A DNA stretch of 64,000 nt from Gammaproteobacteria bacterium Ga0077536 (GTDB lineage Bacteria; Pseudomonadota; Gammaproteobacteria; Ga0077536). Positions 1 through 9,178 of this stretch are shown here, in pieces. The stretch lies in assembly GCA_001464935.1 (NCBI GenBank), contig LNEL01000036.1, forward strand, positions 25,903-89,902, given 5' to 3'. Below the pieces are notes generated by a model. The model was given only the letters and a program-made list of their open reading frames with translations, ran no database searches and was not told the origin of the DNA. A program made the translations under genes and the position numbers. Numbering within the stretch: position 1 is the first letter of the stretch; every line of letters starts with the position of its first letter.

Positions 1-610
1 GGCTGTAATTCGTGATCGGCATGATGCCGGGCACGATCGGCGCCGTGATGCCGAGCTTCGCGCAGCTGTCGACGAAGCGGAAGTAGGCGTCGGCATTGTA
101 GAAATACTGCGTGATCGCACTGTCCGCGCCGGCATCGATCTTGCGCTTGAAGTTCGCCAGGTCGGCGGCCGCCGACGGCGCCTGCGGATGGAATTCGGGG
201 TACGCGGCGACTTCGATGTGGAAGGTGCTGCCGGTTTCGCGGCGGATGAACGCCACGAGTTCGTTCGCATAGCGCAGTTCGCCAAAGCCGGTCAGGCCCG
301 ACGGCATGTCGCCGCGCAGCGCGACAACGCGGCGGATGCCTTCGGCCACGTAGTGCTGGAGCACCTCGCGCAGTTCCGCGACCGGCGTGCCGATGCAGGA
401 GATGTGCGGCGCGCATTCGATGCCCGTCGCCACGCGGGTGGCGAGCGAGGTTTCGAGCGTGAGTTCGCGCGTGCTGCCGCCGGCGCCGAAAGTGACCGAG
501 AAGAAAGCCGGCCTGAACGCTGCCAGCCGTTCGCGGGTGATCGCGAGCCGGCCAACCGCCTCTGGCGTGCGCGGCGGAAAGAATTCGAAGCTTAAGGTGC
601 TGCCCGTCAT
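1..610 (-). CDS. metF: 5,10-methylenetetrahydrofolate reductase, C-terminus cut by window edge
   Basis: The cytosolic flavoenzyme reduces 5,10-methylene-THF to 5-methyl-THF for methionine synthesis. About 203 N-terminal residues are in the window and the reading frame is open to base 1. The N-terminus MTGSTLSFEFFPPRTPEAV, the block VTFGAGGSTREL, the stretch RRVVALRGDMPSG and the segment ADSAITQYFYNADAYF are typical of bacterial MetF TIM barrels. The ATG at 610 is chosen because the family signature starts right after it. The Shine-Dalgarno in front is weak. No ahcY or metK neighbour is visible. Identification is secure; only the length is unknown. Confidence 0.95.
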   Translation of the reverse strand, partial: MTGSTLSFEFFPPRTPEAVGRLAITRERLAAFRPAFFSVTFGAGGSTRELTLETSLATRVATGIECAPHISCIGTPVAELREVLQHYVAEGIRRVVALRGDMPSGLTGFGELRYANELVAFIRRETGSTFHIEVAAYPEFHPQAPSAAADLANFKRKIDAGADSAITQYFYNADAYFRFVDSCAKLGITAPIVPGIMPITNYS

Positions 611-982
611 CGCATTGCTCTGCCTGTGATGCCGCCGGTGAGGGAGCGGCAAGACCTGGGCCGGCACTCGGGCAGTCCGACCCCGCGCCTGCACCGTGAT
701 GTCTTTTTTATGAGGCAGGCGAACGTGCCAAATATACCGGACTTATAAGGAGATGTAACCATATATTCACCTTGTACCTGAGTAATCGGCCGCGCCCTGC
801 CACGCGTGCCGCAGGCGGTCGGTGGATGGTCCACGAGGCAGGGTCCGCTGTCTCGCGACCCTGTCGCGGCGCGAGCGATGCGGGACGATATCCCGGCGCG
901 CAACGGGTCGTCTGTCCGCCTCCTGCAGCGCCGGACGCCGTGCCGTGGCAGCATTGGACGCCCGCCCGTCCGGAGAAATTCC
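611..982. other. Divergent control region between metF and the GST gene
   Basis: These 372 bases carry no convincing gene. An AT-rich patch at about 722-775 stands out from the G+C-rich surroundings and probably holds the metF promoter. On the minus strand a 51-codon ORF begins at ATG 762, with an AAGGTG Shine-Dalgarno 5 bases upstream, and stops at 607, overlapping the metF start as ATGA. It could be a translationally coupled leader, but its protein is Arg-rich and unrecognised. I saw no SAH or SAM riboswitch motif. Confidence 0.4.
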
Positions 983-2038
983 ATGCTCGAACTCGTGATC
1001 GGCAACAAGAACTACTCGTCGTGGTCGCTGCGACCCTGGTTCCTGCTGAAAACCCTCGGCCTGCCGTTCATCGAGACCCGTATTGCGCTGTTCGAACCCG
1101 CGTCGGCCACCGCGCTCGCCGGCGTCGCGCCGGCCGGCAAGGTGCCGGTGCTGCGCGACGGGCCGGTGACCGTGTGGGAGTCGCTCGCGATCTGCGAATA
1201 CGTGGCCGAACGAGCGCCGCAGGCGTGGCCGGCCGATCCGGCGACGCGCGCCCATGCGCGCAGCATCGCGCACGAGATGCACGCGGGTTTCCAGGCCCTG
1301 CGCAGCGAGTTTCCGCTGAACTGCCGGGCACGCCGCGCCGGCGTGACGGCCTCGGCCGCGGCAGCGCGCGACATCGCCCGCGTGCAGGCCCTCTGGCAGG
1401 AATGCTGGTCCCGCTGGGGGAGCGCCGGCCCGTGGCTGTATGGCGGGTTTTCGATTGCGGACGCGATGTACGCCCCGGTCGTCAGCCGCTTCGCGACCTA
1501 TGGCATCGTCAGCGCCGGCCTCGCCGGCGACTATGCCGCGCACGTGCTCGCGAGCCCGGCGCTGCGCGAGTGGCTGGCAGGGGCCGCAGCGGAGACCGAG
1601 GTCGTCGCGCGCGTCGAAATCGGCCCGCCACCCTTTCTTGCTTTTGCCGCAGCCGGCCAGGCGCTAGAATCCCGGGTCTCGCGCGGCCGCGCTGCCTGCC
1701 CTCCGGCAATCGACAGTGTCCGGCCCTCCGCATCACCGCCCGTTAGGCCGAGGATTTTTCATCATGAGCACCACCGCAGCGGCCAGTGCCACCGCTACCC
1801 CTTCGCGTCGCGATCTTGCCAATGCGATTCGCGCGCTCAGCATGGATGCGGTTCAGGCCGCGAATTCCGGTCACCCGGGCGCCCCGATGGGGATGGCCGA
1901 CATCGTCGAAGTGCTGTGGCGGGACTTCCTGCAACACAATCCGGCGAACCCCGCATGGCCGAACCGCGATCGCTTCGTGCTCTCGAACGGCCACGGCTCG
2001 ATGCTGCTGTATTCGCTGCTGCACCTGACGGGCTATGA
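983..2038 (+). CDS. Glutathione S-transferase family protein, 3' end apparently frame-disrupted
   Basis: This is a thioredoxin-fold GST. The N-terminus [19 protein letters not shown] gives the SxxW-type active-site region, GKVPVL is the cis-Pro glutathione-binding motif, and WESLAICEY and [12 protein letters not shown] mark the N- and C-terminal domains. The ATG at 983 follows a GGAG-like site at 971-975. The recognisable family ends near residue 217 (about 1634). The frame then runs on without a stop for 130 or more unrelated residues and overlaps tkt by 275 bases. In the +1 frame a TAG lies at 1665-1667, so a small frameshift near 1630 would restore a normal length of about 225 residues. 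The transferase call is sound; the 3' end is suspect. Confidence 0.75.
   Translation: MLELVIGNKNYSSWSLRPWFLLKTLGLPFIETRIALFEPASATALAGVAPAGKVPVLRDGPVTVWESLAICEYVAERAPQAWPADPATRAHARSIAHEMHAGFQALRSEFPLNCRARRAGVTASAAAARDIARVQALWQECWSRWGSAGPWLYGGFSIADAMYAPVVSRFATYGIVSAGLAGDYAAHVLASPALREWLAGAAAETEVVARVEIGPPPFLAFAAAGQALESRVSRGRAACPPAIDSVRPSASPPVRPRIFHHEHHRSGQCHRYPFASRSCQCDSRAQHGCGSGREFRSPGRPDGDGRHRRSAVAGLPATQSGEPRMAEPRSLRALERPRLDAAVFAAAPDGL
1643..1670 (+). promoter_or_regulatory. Possible sigma-70 promoter of tkt
   Basis: A TAGAAT -10 hexamer at 1665-1670 lies 16 bases after TTTGCC at 1643-1648, about 95 bases before the tkt start. The same TAGAATCCC..GGTCT string occurs on the minus strand before the aldolase gene at 8917. 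The site falls in the doubtful 3' part of the GST frame, which supports the GST gene really ending near here. The -35 match is weak. Confidence 0.35.
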
Positions 2039-3797
2039 CCTGTCGCTCGACGAACTGAAGCGCTTCCGCCAGTTCGGCTCGAAAACGCCCGGCCATCCGG
2101 AGTTCGGCCACGCGCCAGGCGTCGAGACCACGACCGGCCCGCTCGGGCAGGGGCTCGCCAACGCCATCGGCATGGCCCTCGCCGAACGCATGCTGGCGGC
2201 GCAGTTCAACCGCGACGGCCATGCGATCGTCGACCACCATACCTACGTCTGCGCCGGCGACGGCTGCCTGATGGAAGGCATTTCGCACGAAGCCTGCTCA
2301 CTGGCCGGCACGCTCGGACTCGGCAAGCTCGTCGTGCTGTACGACGACAACCGCATTTCGATCGACGGCGACGTCACCGGCTGGTTCACCGATGACACCG
2401 TCGCGCGCTTCCGCGCCTACGGCTGGCAGGTGATCGAGCGCGTCGACGGCCACGATGCGGCCGCCGTGGCCACGGCCCTCGAAGCGGCGCGCGCCGACAC
2501 GGCACGCCCGACGCTGATCTGCTGCCGCACCGTGATCGGCTACGGCAGCCCGAACAAGGCAGGCAAATCCTCGGCCCACGGCGCGCCGCTCGGCGCCGAT
2601 GAAATCACGAAAACCCGCGCACAGCTCGGCTGGACGCATGGGCCGTTCGACGTGCCGGCGCCGATCTATGCGGCGTGGAACGGGCGCGACCGCGGCGCGA
2701 GCGCCGAGGCGGCCTGGCAGCAGCGCTTCCAGGCGTATGCGGCCGCGCACCCCGAACTCGCGGCCGAGTTCGTGCGCCGCACCCAGGGCGCGCTGCCGGC
2801 GAACTGGCCGACCGTGGCGGCCAATACCGTCGGCGCGCTGCAGGCGCTCGACGCCGCGAACGCGACGCGCAAGTCCTCGCAGCTCACGCTCGAGCAGCTC
2901 GGCCCGGCGCTGCCGGAGTTCGTCGGCGGCTCGGCCGACCTGACCGAATCGAACCTCACGCACTGGAAGGGCAGCCGCGCGGTATCGCGCGAAGATGCCA
3001 GCGGCAACTACGTGAACTACGGCGTGCGCGAATTCGGCATGACCGCGCTGATGAACGGACTGGCGCTGCACGGCGGCTTCATCCCGTACGGTGGCACCTT
3101 CCTCGTGTTCTCGGACTATGCACGCAATGCGATCCGCATGGCCTCGCTGATGGGGCTGCGCACGATATACGTGCTGACGCACGACTCGATTGGCCTTGGC
3201 GAAGATGGCCCGACGCACCAGCCGATCGAACACGCGACGGCGCTGCGCATCATCCCGAACTGCTCGGTCTGGCGCCCCTGCGACGCCGCGGAAACGGCCG
3301 CCGCGTGGGTCGCGGCGATCGAGCGCGTCACCGGGCCGAGCTGCCTGCTGCTGACCCGCCAGGGCGTGCCGCCGCAGACGCGCGACGCGCAGCAGACCGC
3401 GAACATCCGGCGCGGGGGCTATGTCCTGCTCGAACCCGCCGGCGCGCCGGAAGCGATCGTGATCGCGACCGGCTCGGAAGTGAGCCTCGCCATCGCCGCC
3501 GCCACCGCCCTGAACGCCCGCGGGCGCAGCATCCGGGTGGTGTCGATGCCCTGCGCGGACGTCTTCCTCGCCCAGCCGGCCGACTACCGTGAAGCGGTGC
3601 TGCCGGCCGCCGTGCGCCGCCGTGTCGCGATCGAGGCCGGTGGCACCGATTTCTGGTACCGCTTCGTCGGCCTCGACGGCGACGTCATCGGCATCACCAG
3701 TTTCGGCGCGTCGGCGCCGGCCCCTGCGCTGTTCGAAGCCTACGGCCTGACGGCCCAGGCGGTGGAACTGCGAATCGAGTCCTACCTGCGGGGCTGA
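1764..3797 (+). CDS. tkt: Transketolase
   Basis: This thiamine-diphosphate enzyme of the non-oxidative pentose phosphate pathway transfers two-carbon units between ketose and aldose phosphates. The protein has 677 residues, a normal length. The TPP/metal-binding segment reads [13 protein letters not shown], the catalytic-face sequence is [11 protein letters not shown], and the early motif [14 protein letters not shown] is diagnostic. The frame opens at 1716, but ATG 1764 is preferred: AGGA lies at 1751-1754 and MSTTAAA precedes the conserved [17 protein letters not shown]. It is followed by gap and pgk on the same strand, a common gammaproteobacterial order linking the pentose phosphate and lower glycolytic genes. 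Confidence 0.96.
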   Translation: MSTTAAASATATPSRRDLANAIRALSMDAVQAANSGHPGAPMGMADIVEVLWRDFLQHNPANPAWPNRDRFVLSNGHGSMLLYSLLHLTGYDLSLDELKRFRQFGSKTPGHPEFGHAPGVETTTGPLGQGLANAIGMALAERMLAAQFNRDGHAIVDHHTYVCAGDGCLMEGISHEACSLAGTLGLGKLVVLYDDNRISIDGDVTGWFTDDTVARFRAYGWQVIERVDGHDAAAVATALEAARADTARPTLICCRTVIGYGSPNKAGKSSAHGAPLGADEITKTRAQLGWTHGPFDVPAPIYAAWNGRDRGASAEAAWQQRFQAYAAAHPELAAEFVRRTQGALPANWPTVAANTVGALQALDAANATRKSSQLTLEQLGPALPEFVGGSADLTESNLTHWKGSRAVSREDASGNYVNYGVREFGMTALMNGLALHGGFIPYGGTFLVFSDYARNAIRMASLMGLRTIYVLTHDSIGLGEDGPTHQPIEHATALRIIPNCSVWRPCDAAETAAAWVAAIERVTGPSCLLLTRQGVPPQTRDAQQTANIRRGGYVLLEPAGAPEAIVIATGSEVSLAIAAATALNARGRSIRVVSMPCADVFLAQPADYREAVLPAAVRRRVAIEAGGTDFWYRFVGLDGDVIGITSFGASAPAPALFEAYGLTAQAVELRIESYLRG

Positions 3798-3857
3798 GCC
3801 GGGCGTTATCCTCCCCCGAATGAACCAAGTGCCTATCCAGACCAGGAGATTTCCGTC

Positions 3858-4874
3858 ATGACCATTCGAGTCGGCATCAACGGCTACGGCCGCATCGGGC
3901 GCAACGTGCTGCGCGCACTGTACGAATCCGGCCGCACCGGCGAGATTCAGATCGTCGCGATCAACGACCTCGGCGACGCGCAGACCAACGCCCACCTGAC
4001 CCGCTACGACACGGCCCACGGCCGCTTCCCGGGCAAGGTCGAGGTCGAAGGCGATTTCATGCTGGTCAATGGCGACAAGATCCGCGTGCTGGCCGAGAAA
4101 GACCCGGCGAAGCTGCCGTGGGGCGAACTGAAGGTCGACGTGGTCATGGAATGCACGGGCCTGTTCACCACGCGCGAGAAGGCTGGTCTGCACCTGAAGG
4201 GCGGCGCGAAGAAGGTCATCATCTCGGCGCCGGCGAGCGATGAGGTCGACGCGACGATCGTCTACGGCGTGAACCACAAGTCGCTGAAGGCCTCGCACCA
4301 GATCATCTCGAATGCCTCGTGCACGACGAACTGCCTCGCCCCGCTGGTCAAGCCGCTGCAGGAGAAGATCGGCATCGAGTCCGGCCTGATGACGACGATC
4401 CACGCCTACACCAACGACCAGGTGCTGACCGACGTTTTCCACAAGGACCTGCGCCGCGCCCGCTCGGCGACGATGTCGATGATCCCGACCAAGACCGGCG
4501 CCGCCGCCGCTGTCGGCCTCGTGCTGCCGGAACTGAACGGCAAGCTCGACGGCCTCGCGGTCCGCGTGCCGACGATCAACGTGTCGATGGTCGACCTCGT
4601 GTTCAAGGCGAAGCGCGCGACCGACAAGAAGGAAGTCCAGGCCATCCTGAAGGAAGCCGCGCAGGGCGAACTGAAGGGCATCCTGCAGTACAACGACGAA
4701 CCGCTGGTGTCGATCGACTTCAACCACAACCCGGCCTCGTCGATCTTCGAAGCGTCCGAAACGAAGGTCATCGACGGCACGCTGGTCAAGGTGATGGCGT
4801 GGTACGACAACGAGTGGGGCTTCTCGAACCGCATGCTCGACACCAGCATCGCGCTGATGAAGGCCGGAGCGTAA
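3858..4874 (+). CDS. gap: Glyceraldehyde-3-phosphate dehydrogenase, type I
   Basis: The enzyme oxidatively phosphorylates glyceraldehyde-3-phosphate with NAD in the cytosol. Its 338 residues begin with the Rossmann motif [10 protein letters not shown]. The catalytic cysteine is Cys155 in [15 protein letters not shown], and the catalytic His lies in [17 protein letters not shown] at 3844-3850 is well placed for the ATG. It sits 60 bases after tkt and 4 bases before pgk, so gap and pgk must share a transcript. In Escherichia coli the same slot holds epd (erythrose-4-phosphate dehydrogenase). This sequence looks like ordinary GapA, although an Epd-like side activity cannot be excluded. Confidence 0.95.
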   Translation: MTIRVGINGYGRIGRNVLRALYESGRTGEIQIVAINDLGDAQTNAHLTRYDTAHGRFPGKVEVEGDFMLVNGDKIRVLAEKDPAKLPWGELKVDVVMECTGLFTTREKAGLHLKGGAKKVIISAPASDEVDATIVYGVNHKSLKASHQIISNASCTTNCLAPLVKPLQEKIGIESGLMTTIHAYTNDQVLTDVFHKDLRRARSATMSMIPTKTGAAAAVGLVLPELNGKLDGLAVRVPTINVSMVDLVFKAKRATDKKEVQAILKEAAQGELKGILQYNDEPLVSIDFNHNPASSIFEASETKVIDGTLVKVMAWYDNEWGFSNRMLDTSIALMKAGA

Positions 4875-4878
4875 GGTC

Positions 4879-6051
4879 ATGCTCGCGATGAGCGATCTCG
4901 ATCTGGCCGGCAAGCGCGTGCTGATCCGCGAGGATTTCAACGTGCCGCTGAAGAACGGGAAGATCACGGACGACACGCGCCTGCGCGCGGGTCTGCCGAC
5001 GCTGCAGCAGGCCGTGAAGGCCGGCGCGCGCGTGATCGTGATGTCCCACCTCGGACGCCCGAAAGAGGGCGTGTTCGATGCCGCGGCGTCGATGGCGCCG
5101 GTGGCCGAGGCGCTGACGAAGATGCTGGGCCAGCCGGTGAAGCTCGTCGCCGACTGGATTGACGGCGTCGAGTGCGCGCCGGGCGAGGTCGTGCTGGTCG
5201 AGAACGTGCGCTTCCTCGTCGGCGAGGAAAAGGACGATGCGGCGCTGGCGAAGAAGATGGCGGCGCTGTGCGACATCTACGTCAATGACGCGTTTGCCAC
5301 GGCGCACCGCGCGCAGGCCTCCACGCACGGCGTTGCGCGCTTCGCGCCCGTCGCCTGCGCGGGCCCGTTGATGAAGGCCGAGATCGACGCGCTGAAGCTC
5401 GCGCTGCACGCGCCGAAGCGGCCGCTGGTTGCGATCGTCGGCGGGTCGAAGGTGTCGACCAAACTCGACGTGCTGGAGTCGCTGCTCGCGAAGGTCGATC
5501 AGCTGATCGTCGGCGGCGGCATCGCGAACACCTTTCTGAAGGCGACGGGCGCAGAAATTGGCAAGTCGCTGTGCGAGCCGGACATGCTGGACACCGCGCA
5601 GCGCATCATGGCGGCGGCGAAGGCACGCGGCGCCGACGTGCCGCTGCTGACCGATGTAGTGTGCGGCAAGGAGTTCGCCGAAACCACGCCGGCGACGACC
5701 AAGCCGGTGGCGGCAATCACGCCCGACGACATGATCATGGACATCGGCCCGGACACCGCGCGCCGCTTCGCCGCGATCCTGAAGTCGGCCGGCACGATCG
5801 TGTGGAACGGCCCGCTCGGCGTGTTCGAGTTCGACGCGTTCGCGGGCGGCACCGAAGCACTGGCGACGGCGATCGCCGAATCGCCGGCCTTCTCGATCGC
5901 CGGTGGCGGCGACACACTGGCCGCGATCGCGAAGTTCGGCATCGCCGACCGCGTGTCGTACATCTCGACCGCGGGAGGCGCCTTCCTCGAGTACCTCGAG
6001 GGCAAGACGCTGCCTGCGGTGGCGGCGCTGGAGGATCGCGCGAAGGCCTGA
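4879..6051 (+). CDS. pgk: Phosphoglycerate kinase
   Basis: This enzyme interconverts 1,3-bisphosphoglycerate + ADP and 3-phosphoglycerate + ATP. The 390-residue protein shows the conserved N-terminal substrate loop ([21 protein letters not shown]), SHLGRP, the block [15 protein letters not shown], the hinge [17 protein letters not shown] and the nucleotide-binding GGGDTLAAI near the C-terminus. The start is ATG 4879, only 4 bases after the gap stop, with TAAGG overlapping that stop as ribosome site; ATG 4888 ([11 protein letters not shown]) is an equally credible start. It is co-transcribed with gap and probably tkt. Confidence 0.96.
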   Translation: MLAMSDLDLAGKRVLIREDFNVPLKNGKITDDTRLRAGLPTLQQAVKAGARVIVMSHLGRPKEGVFDAAASMAPVAEALTKMLGQPVKLVADWIDGVECAPGEVVLVENVRFLVGEEKDDAALAKKMAALCDIYVNDAFATAHRAQASTHGVARFAPVACAGPLMKAEIDALKLALHAPKRPLVAIVGGSKVSTKLDVLESLLAKVDQLIVGGGIANTFLKATGAEIGKSLCEPDMLDTAQRIMAAAKARGADVPLLTDVVCGKEFAETTPATTKPVAAITPDDMIMDIGPDTARRFAAILKSAGTIVWNGPLGVFEFDAFAGGTEALATAIAESPAFSIAGGGDTLAAIAKFGIADRVSYISTAGGAFLEYLEGKTLPAVAALEDRAKA

Positions 6052-6213
6052 GCCATCACCTCGACGTTGCGCCTGCCGCAGGCGAAACCGGGTTCGAACG
6101 CGTAACGTAGCGGGATACGTGCGCATTCGGACCCTTTTTTTTGCGCACGCCGGGGCGCACCGGGTGTGCGCAGGATCCCAACGGCCGCGCCCGCGGCAGC
6201 CAGGAGGCGGACA

Positions 6214-7659
6214 GTGAGACGCACCAAGATCGTGGCCACCCTCGGCCCGGCGACGGACAAGCCCAAAGTCCTCGATGCCCTGATTGAAGCAGGGCTCGAC
6301 GCCGCCCGCCTGAACTACTCGCACGGCGATCGCGATGAACACGAAGCGCGTGCGCGCGCCGTGCGGCGGGGCGCCAAACGCGCCGGCCGCGAACTGGCGC
6401 TGATCGGCGATCTGCAGGGGCCGAAAATACGGCTGCAGCGCTTCCGCGATGGTCCGATCTTCCTGAAGGAGGACGCGCGCTTCGTGCTCGATACCGCGCT
6501 GGCCGCCGATGCCGGGGACGCACACCGCGTCGGCGTGACCTACAAGGCACTGCCGAAAGACGTCAAACGTGGCGACACGCTGCTGATCGACGACGGCCGC
6601 ATCGCGCTGAAGGTCGAACGTGTCGCGGGCACCGCGATCACGACCACCGTCATCGCCGGCGGCGAACTGTCGAACAACAAGGGCCTCAATCGCGAAGGCG
6701 GCGGCCTGTCCGCGCGCGCGCTGACGGCCAAGGACAAGCGCGACATGGAGCACGCGGTGCTGCAGGGCTGCGACTACATCGCCCTGTCGTTTCCGCGCTC
6801 GGCCGAGGACGTCATCGCCGCACGCCGGCTGCTGAACAAGCTCGGCGGCGAGAGCATCGGCATCATTGCCAAGATCGAGCGCGCCGAAGCGGTCGCCGCG
6901 GCAGAGGAAATCATCGATGCATCGGACGGCATCATGGTCGCGCGTGGCGATCTGGGCGTGGAGATCGGCGACTCGCGGCTGCCGCCGGTGCAGAAACAGC
7001 TGATCAAGCGCGCGCGCCGCCATCACCGCTTCGTGATCACGGCGACCCAGATGATGAACTCGATGATCGATGCGCCGCTGCCGACCCGCGCCGAGGTGTT
7101 CGACGTCGCAAACGCGGTGCTCGACGGCACGGACGCCGTGATGCTGTCAGGCGAAACGAGCGTCGGGCGTTACCCGGATCGCGCGGTCGCCGCGATGGCG
7201 CGCGTGTGCATCGAGGCCGAAAAGCAGTGGACCGAATACGAGCCCGATTCGATGCTCGACGCGAGTTTCAACCGCGTCGACCAGGCCATCGCGATGTCGG
7301 CCATTTACTGCGCGAACAGAATCGGCGTGAAGGCCATCGTCGCGCTGACCGAGACCGGCGCCGTCACGCGCTGGATGTCGCGTATCGACACCGACATTCC
7401 GATCTTCGCGCTCGCGCGCAATCCGCAGACCCTGCGGCGCGTGACACTCTACCGCGGCGTCCAGCCGATGGCCTTCGATGTCACCGCGGTGCACTACTCG
7501 GAAGTCACGCGCGAAGTGCTGACGCAGCTGACTGCGGTCGGCGCAGTCAAACGCGGCGACCGTGTGATCCTGACCAAGGGTGACCTGCACGGCCACAGCG
7601 GCGGCACCAACGGCATGAAGATCGTCACCGTTGGGGATTTCGTCGATAACGTCGGCTGA
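6214..7659 (+). CDS. pyk: Pyruvate kinase
   Basis: The last glycolytic step, phosphoenolpyruvate + ADP to pyruvate + ATP. I choose GTG 6214 because AGGAGG lies at 6202-6207 with 6-base spacing and the family N-terminus RRTKIVATLGPATD follows at once. This gives 481 residues, the usual PykA length; the frame itself is open from 6166. Motifs are LNYSHGD, LIGDLQGPKIR, the catalytic-lysine segment IIAKIERAEAV, the metal/substrate loop MVARGDLGVEI and TATQMMNSM. It lies 162 bases after pgk. A CGCCTG..CAGGCG hairpin in that gap lacks a U-tract, so readthrough from pgk is possible. Confidence 0.95.
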   Translation: MRRTKIVATLGPATDKPKVLDALIEAGLDAARLNYSHGDRDEHEARARAVRRGAKRAGRELALIGDLQGPKIRLQRFRDGPIFLKEDARFVLDTALAADAGDAHRVGVTYKALPKDVKRGDTLLIDDGRIALKVERVAGTAITTTVIAGGELSNNKGLNREGGGLSARALTAKDKRDMEHAVLQGCDYIALSFPRSAEDVIAARRLLNKLGGESIGIIAKIERAEAVAAAEEIIDASDGIMVARGDLGVEIGDSRLPPVQKQLIKRARRHHRFVITATQMMNSMIDAPLPTRAEVFDVANAVLDGTDAVMLSGETSVGRYPDRAVAAMARVCIEAEKQWTEYEPDSMLDASFNRVDQAIAMSAIYCANRIGVKAIVALTETGAVTRWMSRIDTDIPIFALARNPQTLRRVTLYRGVQPMAFDVTAVHYSEVTREVLTQLTAVGAVKRGDRVILTKGDLHGHSGGTNGMKIVTVGDFVDNVG

Positions 7660-7740
7660 AGCTGGGCGCAAGTTCGGGCGGGGGGGGGAGGGCTACTACG
7701 CCCGCCTCACCCGGCATCGTGGAAGCCTGGTATCGCCTGG

Positions 7741-7775
7741 CGTAGCCCGGATGCAGCATTGCGGAATCCGGGATC
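7741..7775 (+). repeat. REP-like palindromic element, copy 1
   Basis: The core CGTAGCCCGGATG followed by GGAATCCGGGATC is the dispersed extragenic palindrome type (GTAGCCCGGAT...ATCCGGG) common in gammaproteobacteria. Copy 2 lies about 77 bases downstream in inverted orientation. Each copy is itself imperfectly palindromic: CCCGGAT pairs with ATCCGGG. Confidence 0.7.
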
Positions 7776-7851
7776 GGGGGGTAGCACGGCGTTGAACCGC
7801 GGCAGCCCACCCCCAAGTCAGGGGTGCCGGGAATGAGGGGCGGTGCCGCCG

Positions 7852-7888
7852 CGATCCCGGATTTCGCTACGCTTCATCCGGGCTACGA
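7852..7888 (-). repeat. REP-like palindromic element, copy 2 (inverted)
   Basis: Read on the minus strand this is CTCGTAGCCCGGATGAAG, then AGCGAAATCCGGGATC. It matches copy 1 at both ends and differs mainly in the middle. The head-to-head arrangement of two copies resembles a BIME unit, which RAYT transposases are thought to mobilise. No RAYT gene is in the window. Confidence 0.7.
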
Positions 7889-7983
7889 GAGGCCGTGCTC
7901 GCGCTGCGACCGGGCACCAAACGAGCGCCGGACGATGCCCTTTCAGAGCAACCTGCGGCCCCGCTGCGACGCGCTCAGCAGGA

Positions 7984-8877
7984 TCAGGTCTTCGACGCCT
8001 GGCAGATGCTCTCGATGGCCGCATCGAGCGCGGCATTGAACTCGGCGTCGCTCTGCTGGGCGGTCAGGCCTTCGGTCAGCGCGCGCGAGAAGCTCGCGAC
8101 CATGCCGTGCTGGCGGGCGAGCCGCTTGTTCGCTTCATCGCGCGAGTAGCCGCCGGACAGCGCGACGACCTTCAGCACGCGCGGGTGCTTCACGAAGTCC
8201 GCGTACAGATCGTCCTGATCGGGGATCGTCAGCTTCAGCATCACGAGCTGGCCTTCCGGCAGCTTGTCCAGACCCGCCTTCAGGGCGGTCTTGAGCAGAT
8301 TTTCGGCGGCGGCCTTGTCGGGGCACTTGATGTCGACTTCGGGTTCGATGATCGGCACGAGCCCGGCGTTGATGATCTGCCGCGCCACTTCGAACTGCTG
8401 ATCGACGACGGCCTGGATGCCGTCCTTGTTCGCCTGCTTGATCACCGAGCGCATCTTCGTGCCGAAGATGCCCTTGGCCTTGGCCCGCGCCAGCAGCGCG
8501 TCGAGTTCCGGCATCGGCTTCATCAGCTGCACGCCGTTCGCCTCGTCGGCGAGGCCCTTGTCGACCTTGAGAATCGGCACGACCTTCTTCACGTGCCAGA
8601 GATAGTCCGCGGTCGGCCGGCCTTCGACCTCACGATCCATCGTCATCTCGAACAGAATCGCGGCGAGGATGCGATCGCCGTTGAACGCGGGGCTCGTGAT
8701 GATGCGCGCACGCATTGCATGCACGAGGTCGTACATTTCGCTTTCATTGGACCAGGCGCTTTCGGTGAGACCGTAAAGCTTCAGGGCCTTCGGGGTGCTG
8801 CCGCCGCTCTGGTCCAGGGCGGCGATGAAGCCGGTCTGTGTCCGGAATTTCTCTTTCTGCTGCTCGAAATTGCTCAC
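7984..8877 (-). CDS. fba: Class I fructose-bisphosphate aldolase (Fda type)
   Basis: It cleaves fructose-1,6-bisphosphate to glyceraldehyde-3-phosphate and dihydroxyacetone phosphate through a Schiff-base lysine, without metal. The frame is open to 9045, but the family starts at GTG 8877 ([10 protein letters not shown]), with GAGG about 6 bases upstream; this gives 297 residues. Diagnostic blocks are [49 protein letters not shown] (with the substrate lysines), [17 protein letters not shown] and [13 protein letters not shown]. It is the vertebrate/Staphylococcus-like class I type, not the zinc class II Fba or the DhnA-type FbaB. It converges on pyk. Confidence 0.93.
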   Translation of the reverse strand: MSNFEQQKEKFRTQTGFIAALDQSGGSTPKALKLYGLTESAWSNESEMYDLVHAMRARIITSPAFNGDRILAAILFEMTMDREVEGRPTADYLWHVKKVVPILKVDKGLADEANGVQLMKPMPELDALLARAKAKGIFGTKMRSVIKQANKDGIQAVVDQQFEVARQIINAGLVPIIEPEVDIKCPDKAAAENLLKTALKAGLDKLPEGQLVMLKLTIPDQDDLYADFVKHPRVLKVVALSGGYSRDEANKRLARQHGMVASFSRALTEGLTAQQSDAEFNAALDAAIESICQASKT

Positions 8878-9178
8878 GGCGGGCCTCGGTCTTTTAGGAA
8901 TCAGACCGGGGATTCTAAACGCCGCAGACTGCCAGCCGCCAGCACATGCACGGGCCGCAGGCGTGCAGCGTTCACGGTTTGACCGATTGCACGCACGCCC
9001 CGGGGCCGGGGTGAATCGGCGCTGCCTATGTGCGCCAGCGAACATCGGCGAACCGGCACCGGCGCTACGCTACGCGCTGCCTGACTGACCAGCCGGATCG
9101 CGACAGTGCGGCCCGCTGCGCGCCACCGGCCGCCTCAGCGATGCCACCCCCAGGACGCCAACCAAGGACGATGCCCCC
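8878..9178. promoter_or_regulatory. Divergent promoter region of fba and the DUF1207 gene
   Basis: On the minus strand TAGAAT at 8917-8912 is a good -10 for fba, about 35 bases before its start, but no clear -35 is seen. The adjoining TAGAATCCCCGGTCT resembles the string before tkt. For the plus-strand gene only AAGGA near 9165 is visible as a ribosome site. No gene fits in these 301 bases. Confidence 0.35.

Larger units (their letters stand above)
7660..7983. other. Convergent intergenic region between pyk and fba holding an inverted REP-like pair
   Basis: These 324 bases separate the ends of pyk (+) and fba (-). They hold a poly-G stretch at about 7678-7687 and two inverted copies of a REP-like element (listed separately). 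The arrangement could form a long stem and act as a bidirectional transcript end, since no U-tract terminator is visible. I saw no gene here. Confidence 0.5.

Noticed and set aside
611..770. SAH riboswitch or sigma-54 promoter before metF
   Set aside because: No SAH riboswitch core motif was found. TTGGCACG near 722-729 resembles a -24 box, but the GC of the -12 box is one base out of register.
2298..5276. 992-codon open frame on the minus strand opposite tkt, gap and pgk
   Set aside because: Antisense shadow of G+C-rich codons; low-complexity Arg/His/Asp-rich translation, no family resemblance, and three clear genes on the other strand.
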